From positions 24,404,501 through 24,468,500 of the forward strand of contig NC_079886.1 of NCBI RefSeq assembly GCF_029227915.1: a stretch of DNA of 64,000 nucleotides, in the 5' to 3' direction. Below are positions 1-11,213 of the stretch, in pieces (within the stretch, counting starts at the first letter, position 1; the number at the start of each line of letters is the position of its first letter). The position numbers and the translations under genes were made by a program. The notes below the pieces were generated by a model. The model ran no database searches. It was not told where the DNA came from and worked only from the letters and a program-made list of their open reading frames with translations. The DNA comes from Hydractinia symbiolongicarpus (lineage: Eukaryota; Cnidaria; Hydrozoa; Anthoathecata; Hydractiniidae).

Positions 1-747
1 TCCATAATACCTTCTCTGCTAACCAGATTTCTCAGAAAGAAGTGTGCTATTAACCCTATGCTGGGGCCCACAGTTGCAAGAGACATGCCCTTTGCCTTCT
101 ATAGTTTAAAAGTGACATTGCCTTAACTCTCCTAACATTAATAGATAGTAAATAATATGAAAAGAACTGACCTGGCTACATGCAATGTCTCTTCTGATGA
201 AATATCCAAAGCTTTTTATCTAATGCCTCCTTGTGCAATATAATCCAGTATATACATAGAAAGATAATGGTTAGATAGATAGATTTGGCTTCCTAAATAA
301 CTGTAAGCTGTAAGGTACATCTGAAGAAATTGTGCAGTGTGGGATGTTGGGTTCTTATATGCAACCATTAATAATCAAGACCTGGGTAGGGTCCAGTTCC
401 TTTACAGGCAAGTGAGACTAATAACCCTGGCAATCTTTAAGATTAGTTCTATAGGTAGAAACCACGCCCACTGTGTCAGGCTCTACATGACATGTTCAAT
501 GACTAAGGTAAACCTAATGTATATTAACCACAATACTAAAGAACTGTAATTCTGTCACCACAATTAACATGAGCAAAACTTGCAGTTTATCTCCATTCCA
601 ATAGACAAGCGGAGGTATCTGTTAAATCAGCTAGAGATATATACAATATACTTTTGATGTAGGGAAAGAAATGGTATATAATACTATAATCAAGAGCGTT
701 TACTAGGGGAATCAGACATTGGCTGAGAAAAAGCACTCAAAAATGGC
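1..747. other. No gene recognised; probable repeat-derived DNA
   Basis: No convincing exon in either strand. A short open frame near 337-549 has no recognisable domain and no supporting splice sites. The stretch directly precedes a retroelement fragment and may belong to the same decayed insertion. Confidence 0.5.
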
Positions 748-1158
748 ATGCCTCTGAAGCCTCCCAAACAGCAAACTAAAGCTCTTTACAACAAGAATTC
801 CTCTGTTGCTTCTAATCATGCCAAGTCTATTATCAATCACGTCCAACGTAAACAAATCACCAAATGCAAATTTTCTGCTGGCTCTCATCGCCGTGGCTTC
901 TGCCCAGCGTATGGAAAACAATGTGCCAAATGCAAGAAAACTGGTCACTCCACACCGAAACCACCTCCAGTTCTAAGACCACCTGAAGCATCTAATCATA
1001 GTAGATACAACAAAAGCAAACACACTCTGTCAAATCTTGCTCATCCTATCAAGAGTTTAAGAACCACCAGCCAAAAGAACCACATCACGCACCACGCCGT
1101 TCCTGAGACACCTTGGACAAAACTTGTAACGGATCTAACTTATTTAGCCTTAAACTAA
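748..1158 (+). pseudogene. LTR-retrotransposon (gypsy-like) gag/pol remnant with internal deletion
   Basis: A 136-codon open stretch has two pieces that belong far apart in a retrotransposon polyprotein. At about residues 40-70 there is a gag-type cysteine/histidine stretch (SHRRGFCPAYGKQCAKCKKTGH), the zinc-knuckle region before the protease in K02A2.6-like gypsy elements, but with the first cysteine of the knuckle replaced. At about residues 110-135 there is the PETPWTKLVTDL motif that starts the integrase core in the same elements. Protease, reverse transcriptase and RNase H, which should lie between them, are missing. I see no flanking LTRs and no other pol domain. It is a non-functional, internally deleted copy, possibly the processed trace of a defective element. 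Confidence 0.6.
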
Positions 1159-1219
1159 AAAGAGCAATCCAATGGCTTCACTTATCTTAATATACATTCC
1201 TTTAACGTCTAGTAAGTTA

Positions 1220-1261
1220 AAGTAGCAAAGTAGCTAGCTAGCTCTAGCTACTTTGCTACTT
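1220..1261. repeat. 18-bp perfect inverted repeat, 6-nt loop
   Basis: The arm at 1220-1237 (AAGTAGCAAAGTAGCTAG) is the exact reverse complement of 1244-1261, with six bases between them. It could be the core of a small foldback element or a cruciform-prone site. No gene is adjacent. Confidence 0.8.
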
Positions 1262-1586
1262 AGCTAGTTATATTTTTTTAACGTAAAAGTTTGGTAGATT
1301 AGCTACAGAACAATTTTAAAATAAAATTCCCTTTGCAAAAGTCGCAGACATACATAAGTATCCTGTTATTATAGGGAGATGTAGATGAACGATTAGAAAA
1401 TTTTAAACAAAAAAACTCCTTCTCTTATCTTTCCACATGTGCGTTGCACATTGTTTTGGATTGTTAAACCATGGCTAAAAAATCCTTGGTTTCGCACTGT
1501 TGCAAAAGTGACTTTTCATATATGGGGCGCGAAGTCGGTAAAATCAAACCATTTATTTTAAACACTTTCGCTCCCTGTGTATCGTT

Positions 1587-1682
1587 AACTGCGTCCCCCA
1601 GGGCTTTTTATCTTCCCTGACAGTCTCAGGACGTGTCTCCTAAATGCATAAAAACCTATAAAAGCCCAGGCGACGAGGTTAA
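1587..1682. mobile_element. MITE-like element, CCCAGGGCT-type inverted ends
   Basis: The left end (AACTGCGTCCCCCAGGGCTT) and the right end, read as its reverse complement (TTAACCTCGTCGCCTGGGCT), are related inverted repeats about 96 bp apart. They match the end consensus CAACCTCGTCCCCAGGGC seen in other copies in this window. There is no coding capacity, as expected for a non-autonomous DNA transposon. Confidence 0.55.
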
Positions 1683-1757
1683 GTAATAACCAATATTAAA
1701 GTTTTAGGTGTGGCCGGGAACTGGAAATTGGCTCCATAGTGGTGTTTAATATAAAGT

Positions 1758-1902
1758 CAACCTCGGTACCCAAAACCTGTTGTTTCCTTTTGCATATTGG
1801 ACACCAGGACGAACTTTCGTCAGACCATAGTCTATTAACTATGGTCAGACCTATCAATAAGCACAGCGCCGATGAAAGACAAAAAGTCCTAGAGACGACG
1901 TT
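1758..1902. mobile_element. Diverged MITE-like element with internal palindrome
   Basis: Starts with CAACCTCGGTACC and ends with GTCCTAGAGACGACGTT, a degenerate form of the inverted end shared by the family. Within it, GACCATAGTCTATTAACTATGGTC at 1824-1847 is an almost perfect palindrome. Length and end sequences suggest another copy, older than the one at 11130. Confidence 0.4.
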
Positions 1903-2479
1903 AATTTGAATTGTGGATGGTATTTGAGGTAGCACACACATTAGCCAGCTATCAGGAGGGCGTGAGTGAAACTGACCTCCTGGGGACCGAATAAGTAGTT
2001 GATTTGTTTAATTTAACACCATATTTAAACTGCTCTCCGACGCATGTGTTATTTGACAGTAGTAGACTAGAAAAACATGTGTAGTTCACACAATTTTCGT
2101 TGTCAGACGAAGTAATGTTGACAAGTTATTGTTTTCGAACTCAGTTCCCTCCCAAAGGGTTATAAGATAAAATATTACTACTTTATTGGAACTAAAAATT
2201 AAAAACATATATATATATATTTTTATCGGCATTTCTTGTTTTGTTTAAAAACGCAGAACTTGCCTGAGAAGCCGACCCCGCAATTTTTGAATTTCCGCGC
2301 CCGAAGGCATAGGAAATTCTTTAAAACCGTCGTTTTTTTCTTTCGGAGCATTTTTTGAGAAAAAATCGACCCTGGGATTTCACATTGCTCCGCCACAGAT
2401 GTAAACTTCGTACCTATGCTCCTTAACTACTGGGAAGTCTCGCATTGACGTTTCAGGCTAAAGTTGGTATTTGTTTTCG

Positions 2480-3560
2480 ACAAAATTTGGCACAGTTAAC
2501 AAAAAAGTATGCTGAACATAATGGTGACATCAAAATTTTGATTTTTGTCACCTAAATGCCATTTTAGGCCAAAATTGGTCCAAAAATTAAAACTATTTTA
2601 TTTTCAACAAAATTTGGCACAGATAACAAATAAAGTATGCTGAACATGATGGTGACATCAAAATTTTGATTTTTGTCACCTAAATGCCATTTTAGGCCAA
2701 AATTGGTCCAAAAATTAAAACTATTTTATTTTCAACAAAATTTGCCAAAGTTAAGAAAACAAGTATGCTGAACATAATTTTTGTCACCTAAATGCCATTT
2801 TAGGCCAAAATTGGTCCAAAATTAAAACTACTTCATTTTCAACAAAATTTGGCACAGTTAACAAAAAAGTATGCTGAACATAATGGTGACATCAAAATTT
2901 TGATTTTTGTCACCTAAATGCCATTTTAGGCCAAAATTGGTCCAAAAATTAAAACTATTTTATTTTCAACAAAATTTGGCACAGTTAACAAATAAAGTAT
3001 GCTGAACATGATGGTGACATCAAAATTTTGATTTTTGTCACCTAAATGCCATTTTAGGCCAAAATTGGTCCAAAAATTAAAACTATTTTATTTTCAACAA
3101 AATTTGGCAAAGTTAAGAAAACAAGTATGCTGAACATAATGGTGACATCAAAATTTTGATTTTTGTCACCTAAATGCCATTTTAGGCCAAAATTGGTCCA
3201 AAAATTAAAACTATTTTATTTTCAACAAAATTTGGCACAGTTAACAAATAAAGTATGCTGAACATGATGGTGACATCAAAATTTTGATTTTTGTCACCTA
3301 AATGCCATTTTAGGCCAAAATTGGTCCAAAAATTAAAACTATTTTATTTTCAACAAAATTTGGCAAAGTTAAGAAAACAAGTATGCTGAACATAATGGTG
3401 ACATCAAAATTTTGATTTTTGTCACCTAAATGCCATTTTAGGCCAAAATTTATCCAAAAATTAAAACTGCTTTATTTTCGACTAAAATTGACACAGTTAA
3501 TAAAAAAAGTATGCTGAAAATGATGGTCACATCAAAATTTTGATTTTTTGTCAACTAATG
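2480..3560. repeat. Satellite array, 128-bp monomer, about 8.5 copies
   Basis: The marker ATGCTGAA recurs at 2510, 2637, 2765, 2871, 2999, 3127, 3255, 3383 and 3511: spacing is 127-128 bp except one step of 106. Units differ in the segment before the marker (ACAAAAAAG, AAATAAAG or AAAACAAG forms), and these forms run A-B-C, A-B-C, B-C. Each unit contains an imperfect dyad, GGTGAC...GTCACC around ATCAAAATTTTGAT. The 106-bp step lacks one arm of that dyad. The last unit (from 3460) is the most diverged, which marks the array edge. Confidence 0.95.
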
Positions 3561-6500
3561 CCGTTTAAGACCATAAACGTTTCAATCGCAAGACTTTCAA
3601 CCATGAATGATAGGCTGTATTTTTTGTTAGCAATTTCTTTTAAAATGTGAGTTTAATGACACGTTTGGTTTTGTTTGCGTTTGTTGTAAGATATAATGTC
3701 ACTAGTGTGCTTTATCTTCAGAGGTTCATGCACCAAACCCCTTCGAATGTTTGGCACAATAACACAACGAATTAGGTTTTCATCAAATATTTTAGTAGCG
3801 CGCGGAAATTCTTAGAGCCCCCAGGGCTTCTTGTTTTGTTTTGTTCACATTGTGAAAAAAAAAATTATTGTGCAAAAGGTATCATCATCCTTTAAAATTT
3901 TTACAAAAGCCTTACAAATATAAATTTGATTACATCAAAAATCTCCAGGTGCGCTAATGTTTGTTGACGTCAACCACGCCTGGATATCACAATTTTTCGG
4001 AACTTTCCAGATAGTTGAGCGGATTTTTCCATAATTCCGACTTTGTGGAAAGTAAATCTGGGACATTTTCTATTTTGGTTACTCGACCTACTTAATATAA
4101 AAAATTGTTGCCGTTTTGCTATTTTGAGGCCTTTTACAAAAATATTATGTCCGGAATTGTAGCTGCAAAGAAATATTATGGAAAATCTAATTGTAGTAAA
4201 GAATATAGCCATGTTACTTACCAACGAGTGTTTTTAAAAATGTACCGTTGTAACTAATAGCTCTCTGCACACCATCCAACCCTAAACTTTCTGAAAGAGT
4301 TTAAAATAACCTCCTGTAACACAAGCGTAAAATTTATTTAAAGCTTAAACGAAAATAAACCACGTCTTAAAGCATATAAATTATATTTTTCTTATATTAT
4401 AATATTTGCAAATAATGTTGTAAACGCACCGTACTTCACTTCGTTCACCTTCCGAAATGCGAAAAAAATTTACTACATACCTGCTTTAATTGTCAAAGAA
4501 AACCTGGATTTTCCGCCAAATGAAATTTGCTTTATTTCGATCACATGATTTTATTCGGAAAATAATATTGTTTTAATTTAATCACACGATTTAAAATGTA
4601 CACACAAACAGGAACTAGTGGCTTTTCTTGACAAAGATGTCGTAATTTTTCGGATACTTTAAAAGGATTTAAACACAACATTTTGCCTGTTGCAAACAAA
4701 CGCACACAACTTTAAGAAATTGGTCAATAATGCCTGTGAAAAAACCCACCTTCGCAGAAAACAATAAAAAAATTGGTTTTATTTTGGTCCAAGATAGTCC
4801 TAGTTATCCGTCCAGGAGATGACGTCAGTTATTCTACCTATTTCCAAAATTGAAAGTGCAATTCAATGGCTTCACTAATCGCCTATAATAATACGAGACT
4901 GTGTGTATGTCCGTCTGTGTATGTTTGTGTGTGTCTGTCTGTCTGTTTGCATCAGGCAAAGTAGATGTGTTCATTTTGGTTTGATGTAGCCGATAAATTT
5001 ATGTCTAAAACTTTTAATTTTCTGACGTTACGTACGATGTTAGTAACATTAATGTAACTTCAATATTTTAATTTTAATAAACGAAGCCATTCACAACGGT
5101 AAAAAAGTGAGGTAAAATGTCAAAGTATGTTTTTTGTCTATTTTGCCATATTATTTTAATTTTTCATAAAAATAGAAATTGTCTTCAGGATTTTTCTGTT
5201 TTTAATTTAGGTCACATGGTTGCTTAGAAATGCCCTCAAAGCAGGGCAGTTTTTTTAAAAACGATATACAAAAATTGGCGCGACTTTTAAATACTACGAG
5301 ATACTTTAGGTGGGAAGGAGGTATCATTATAAAATCATAGGTTGGTACATAGATATCATCCTGCAAAAAGTTGTTTGTGGGCGTTTCTGGATGGCGTTAA
5401 AGAGTAAATGGAATTTCGTTTAGCGAGTAATGTTTTCCAAATTTAACTAAATTCATTTTTTTATGGATTCAGAATGCATTATCTTTTTTATACTTTCATT
5501 AACATAGTTGCGTAATAACAACCAATGTGACTTTTGTTTGTATTTATTTACCTTGGGATAATTTATTTTATTTGACCAGAGATTCATAACTTTGTGATTT
5601 TCTCAATGTTTTTTAAAAAGATGAAGGGTTTACAACCATATTAAGCTACTTCGGAAAATCTTTAAACTTGGTCAAGTTATCGGTCAAATGATTTCAGCGA
5701 TTTTGTGTTTACAACATGGTGCATATTGACGCTCATGATGCGCCAATATTTACAAAATACCTTGAATTTTATCCCCGGAATTCACTTTATGCTCATTGTG
5801 CGCAACGGCGCAATAAAATTACCATGTTGTAAATTAAAAGTTGTTCATTTTTCAAGTTTTCACTCCAAATTTAAATGAGACGAAGTAGTCTACATAGCAT
5901 TTTGAATATTCATCTGGTTTTATTTGAATTCCGCCCTTATTAGTGTTATGAGATTCAATATATCTTTGGAATAGGTAATTTACCTCTTTTCTGCATACTT
6001 TTTGATGTAGATTTTTGAAACACTGTCCATTTCTACTTTTGTTTTAGTTTCAAATCTTTGCAAATGTTTGGGGCACTATACCTCGGGCGTTGGTTAAATT
6101 TTTAACCAAAATTTTCTCAATTTTTTTTCGAAAAATTTTTTATTTTTATTTTTTTAATTTTATATTTTTTTTAATTAAATTTTTTAACGAAATACAACAC
6201 AACTCCAGACGAAAAATAATTTCTCCAGATATTCAAGGGTAAGATTATAAAATCGATAGTAGCCGCAAACGGGAGATTTTTGTGCTTTTTTTACCGCCGT
6301 GTTTGCAATGCACATATAACTTCTTTCCAAGTTATTTGGCCCCATTGCAATGGCGTTATTAGTTCAAGTTAAGCTATTGACGGTAAATTGACGTTATTAA
6401 CATCGTGACGTTTAATTTGTCGATTATAACATTTAAGACATGTATTTTTCGGCGACCCGAAAGAAAATGAACACCTTGTTACAGACAGTTTTCGTATTGT

Positions 6501-8018
6501 TATAATAGGCTAGGAGATAAAACTCAGTTGTAATTTAAAAAGTCTTGTTAAAATGTGATTCCTTCTATCATTTCATTATTCTTATGTGGTTACAAAACTG
6601 TACAATGCACGCCAATACTCTTTCTTTCTCGAAATTCTTCTCGGGGTTAATAAAGAAAGTATTGTCGTCTCTACAATAATATATATTTTTATCTCTAATC
6701 GTCAGTTTAATACATTATTTAAAACATAATTTGAAAAACTAAATACTTTTGTGTTATAACAAAATAGAAGAAAATCAATAATTTAGTAAAAAATGAGTGG
6801 CTTTTTTTTAACTATTTCGTTCGCACGAGACGAATAAATTTGTGTCAGCTTTTGCCAAGAAGGAGAATCTGCAGCGGTATGATATAATTTGTATAGTTTT
6901 TTGTTCTGATATTATTTAAACTATTTAGTTTGTGTGTGCCTTATATTTTTACTCTTTTTTTCCATTCCATCTGTCATTTGATCACACTTTCTTTTACTTC
7001 TTAGGAGTGACTCATAGAGCGAAAAATGTGCGCTAAAAAAACTGGACATTTAGATTTTATTCTTTCTTGCTCTACCCTAAACGTTGAGATAAAACTTATA
7101 ATATTTAATATTCAAGTTTCATCAATCCATGAAATAACAAACCCATGAACATCCTTTGAATCGACGGTTAATAGTACGAAATATTTAACCGACAAAGGGT
7201 TTCACCTCTTCGTCAGTTTTGCCTTTAGTGTACACTTTTTCGCTTTGTAAGTCACCCTTAAATTGGGGAAGAGTTTAACTCTAAATGCTGTTAAAACTAA
7301 AAGCACCATTTTTGTTTTCTTCTTTTTCGTTGGAAAAAATAGGTACGAATTTTTAGCTTTACAAATACAATTTTTTATAGCCGTAAAAGTTTGAGCCAAA
7401 CGTTAAACATGTAATTCAACATTAGTTATTCTAATCAGTACACATAACAACACAAGAGTTTGTTTAAAAACAAAACATGCAAAACACCACACCGTGTTTC
7501 CACCAATATTTACATATTTTTTTTTAAATCAACTACGTGCTTGTCTTGAACAAACGTAAAACGTAAGAAGCATATGATAAATATATGTTGCACCTTATCG
7601 TCAGCGTTTGTTGCCTGATGTCAGAGGTGTTATGACAAGAACCCCCTGGCAAAGAGGTTTCTGGGGTAAATGTGTAGGGTGTTTTCAATTCCAAAAAGTT
7701 GTTTCCCTTACACTTGCCCCTATTTCAGATGAATATTAGTATTTTTTTACATGGCACAATGATATTAGGCAGCTGAGAATGTTTAAAGTTGAATATATTT
7801 GCTAAACAACATTTTTGCATAAAAATTCTTGTGCCTAGAAACTTGTTTATAAAAATCGTTCCAGTGTTTTTTAACTAACTTGTTATTTATAGAAATTACA
7901 ATAGAATTCAAAGTAGTGAAAATTCCACTTTTTCTTCATAAAATTTCTTATACAGAAAAATCTAAATTCTTTCCTTTTCCAAAAGTTTCTTAGCTGAAGT
8001 TAACAAGGAAACATAGAC
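3561..8018. other. Gene-free A+T-rich stretch
   Basis: No exon-like open frame with flanking splice signals and a recognisable domain in either strand. Contents noted: a GCCCCCAGGGCTTCTTG motif at about 3816 that resembles a solitary MITE end; a (TG/TCTG)-rich stretch at 4905-4950 preceded by CTATAATAATACGAGACTG, a form of an interspersed repeat seen again near 25.5 and 44.8 kb; and T-rich low-complexity sequence at 6110-6185. Confidence 0.6.
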
Positions 8019-8090
8019 ATTCTCTTTCCCAGAGCTTCTTGTGACTAAAACCTTTGAGGTTTATCTTAAAGAGCTCTGGGGTCAAGAATG
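8019..8090. mobile_element. Short MITE-like element (CCCAGAGCTT ends)
   Basis: Left end ATTCTCTTTCCCAGAGCTTC and right end AAAGAGCTCTGGGGTCAAGAAT are inverted relatives about 72 bp apart. They are a variant of the CCCAGGGC-ended family. Confidence 0.5.
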
Positions 8091-9396
8091 AGTCTGAAGC
8101 AATAAAAAAAGAAAATTAGATAAAGATATCGGGAACGAGTAACGTTCTGATGATAAACAACCTTATTTGGTATATTTTATTTTACTTTGACGTTTGGTTG
8201 TAATAAGGAAGCTATTATTGTACTACAGTTGTTGTTAAAATTGAACGTAAAACAATTTCGTCCCCAGGACCTAATTAAGCGTTTTTTATATCGTGAACTA
8301 GAATAACGCTGCAATCTTACGAAACTTTTAAGCTTTGTAGCTATGACGAAAACGACAAGTTGGTTCAATGAATGGCGCATTGTTTTATAATTCATTGTGC
8401 GTTGTCATGGCTACCACTTTACTACTCATTTTCGTGCGTGCATTAAATGAACCTAAATACAATCACACGAAACCCTGAAAGGCGGGAGCTGTAAATCCGT
8501 GTATTACTTAATTAGACGGCTTTCGATTTTATGTTCAGTTAGTAGGAGTTTCTGCCGACACATAAGAGATGTTGATAAATATGAGACAATGGATGTCTAG
8601 AAACTTTTTAGCATGCAACGAATCATGATGTTGCCAGTAAAGTCCTTACCAATCGCGGTAAATATAATGATTCATTAAGTTAGTTTACCACAAATTTCTT
8701 TTGTTGTTGAAAGTGGATCTAGATTTTTATTATTGCTAATGTCTGTGCAGCTGTTACGTAAGGTAGCTTTGATCGGCAATAATATGTCTGTTGGTGTATG
8801 TCGATTATAATGAGTTTATAAAGTATGTTTTTAACGTTGGTGTGAGACAACCGTTCTATAATAACTTCAGGGTGTCTGAACTTACCCAAGATCGTTTAAT
8901 AATAAGAATATCTTTATATATTTAAATGTAAGTTTATTGGGAAGAGATCCTGCTGAGACTAAACGTTTATTTAAATAAAACATAATAAAGCCAAAGCTTG
9001 CAGGCTTTTTTTACTTACCGTCACTTTTTGACTTTTCGTAAATGATGGCATTAAATTTCGTTCATTTACTCAGATTATTCAGGTTAGCCTGTTTAATTTC
9101 TATTCTTATTTTCTTTAATGAGACTCCTACAAAAGGCTTTCAAAGCATAATGCATTTAAGGTCCTAATTTTCACTACAAAAATCGCAAAGAACAGCAAGC
9201 GTTCAGTTAGACTACTGCCTGAGACATCTATCTTATTCTCATGTTGATCACTAAGTGAGAAGGATCGATAGGTTCCCAGTGCACTCACAGTTTCAATTCT
9301 TGCTACCGAATCGTGCAAGCACAGCGATATCTTAAGCCTAAGACTATTTTCATACTGAACACTAAACGAAAGTATCAGTCCACACTTTCATAAATA

Positions 9397-9458
9397 GGCC
9401 ATGGATTGAACCTACGGCCGCATTCAGTACTGGATAAATGCTTCACCACAAGACCACT
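9397..9458 (-). repeat. tRNA-like promoter segment (SINE head or tRNA pseudogene)
   Basis: On the minus strand, CTTGTGGTGAAGC resembles a polymerase III A box and GGTTCAATCC about 35 bases downstream matches a B box. I could not fold a full acceptor stem with CCA-ready pairing, so it is not called a functional tRNA. It is most likely the head of a tRNA-derived SINE. Confidence 0.4.
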
Positions 9459-10332
9459 AGTCGAAAAAAGTAGAACTTTGGTGTCCGTAGAGTTTCATCT
9501 TAACAACTGAATCCTCCACCCCTCTGACTTTTCCTTTATATTACCCGCCCGAAATACGCCCAGCATTGATTTAACTTGTCATGCTGATTACCAGTCAATG
9601 GATGATTTTAAATAAGGTTGCAAAACCACATTTAAAGTAAGCTATAATAAAGACTTCCATGAAGGTCTCCAACCTGGTGCATTTAAAACCCATTTGAAAA
9701 CTACTACAGTACTGACACTTAAAACAGCAGCGTAAAATTTTAGCACAGGGAGAGAGTTCTTCTTCCAAGTCCCAGGCATCCATTTGAGTACTTACAGCAA
9801 ATTTTTAAATAATATTATCAGTATGATGCTACTTTAGCATAAAAAGCACGTTATTAGATTGGAACTGGCAATTAATTTAATTGCTACTCCCCATTAGTAA
9901 CGGAAGGTTTCATGTATTTAAGGGATATCGGCATAATAAAGGTCCCTTCCTCTTCATCGACGGTTTCTTAGTTACATTCTGAAGTACCAAATAATATTGT
10001 TTTATTAAGGTTTAGTGTTTTGGTCACACTTAAACCACATATTTATTTTACCTTAATATAAGGGGCCGCAGCACGGCTCTGAAAACAAAGGGGTCACAGC
10101 AGTAGTAATACTGATATATATCTTCTCTATAATAAGAACCGTTGACTGTCCATCGGCCAAAACTGCACCATGCTAAACAACGCACGAAATATTTAGGGTA
10201 AAAAACAAATGCAATATATTTTTATAGATTGTTTCCACGATTAATATGTGGTTAACATCGAGAGCGACGAAAAGAGAGTGTTTAAAGCTCCCACTTGGGA
10301 TACGGAAATCTCTGAATTTTTTTCGCCAAATA

Positions 10333-10411
10333 GACCACGGCCTACCGATTAAACTCGTGACCTCTCGGACATGAGTATAGCGTTCTACTAATTGTGCTAC
10401 CGTTTCCCAGC
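10333..10411 (-). repeat. tRNA-derived element with CAT anticodon-like triplet
   Basis: Reading the minus strand, GGTAGCACAATTAGTAGAACG is A-box/D-arm-like, ACTCATGT sits where the anticodon loop belongs (CAT), and CACGAGTTTAATC is a T-arm/B box with one change from the consensus. The acceptor ends do not pair well. This looks like a decayed tRNA or a tRNA-derived SINE and probably not an active tRNA-Met. Confidence 0.45.
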
Positions 10412-11129
10412 GGAAAAAAAATGAACTTAAAGACACCAAAGTGATAGTTATCACAAAACTAGTGTTATCAGTAAATATTAATTCTGAGTTGAGTGTAGAA
10501 ATACGGGCTTAAATCAAATTTCCTGTTTATATCCGTACATTGTACACATGAAAATTTAATCAAATTATTTTTGTTCTTTTCTTAACTTTTCTATCGATAG
10601 ACAAGGTATAAATATTTTATCAAATTTTTCAGTAAAATTACTAACTGTTCTGTTCAGTGTTTTTCGAACCGAAAATGTAAGTACTATCCAAAGGCTCTTT
10701 TAAAATTATTCCGAAAGTTAAGAACACGAGACTGGGGGCGAAATGTATTTCTTACATGAAAAAGTATTTACGGTTGATTATAAGGTTGATTAACTCAAGA
10801 CAGCCATATGTTTATATCATCTTGAACGCGCGTTATTCTATTTTGAGTAAAGTTGTTGATTGTTGATTAATTTAGGATTTCCTGTATTTTAGCTAAATAA
10901 AAATGCAGGAAAGAATTGATGAAAAGTTGATGAAAAACTGCGTCCTCTGTTAACTGCTTAATTAATTAAAAAGTAGTGATGCATTATGCATGTGTTCTCA
11001 GCACATTTAATCAAATTTTGTAACGTAATTAATAGGTTTGGTTCTTGTCAAGATTAACTGTGAGTACAAGATTGGATTTTCATTTAGTAATTTATCGTTG
11101 TTGTTTTTGTTGATTTCTATGGTATACTT

Positions 11130-11213
11130 CAACCTTGTCCCCAGGGCTCTTCTACGTTTATAATAATCTGACTAGAATATCATAGGCGTAGAAGAACCCT
11201 GGGGACAAGGTTG
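11130..11213. mobile_element. Well-preserved 84-bp MITE
   Basis: The terminal inverted repeats are about 27 bp each (11130-11156 and 11187-11213) and differ at one position. They begin CAACCTTGTCCCCAGGG. Only about 30 bp lie between them, so the whole element can fold into a hairpin. It is the best-preserved member of the family here and supplies the end consensus used for the others. Confidence 0.8.

Noticed and set aside
2480-3560. CRISPR-like array
   Set aside because: Units are contiguous 128-bp monomers without unique spacers and the genome is eukaryotic; it is a satellite.
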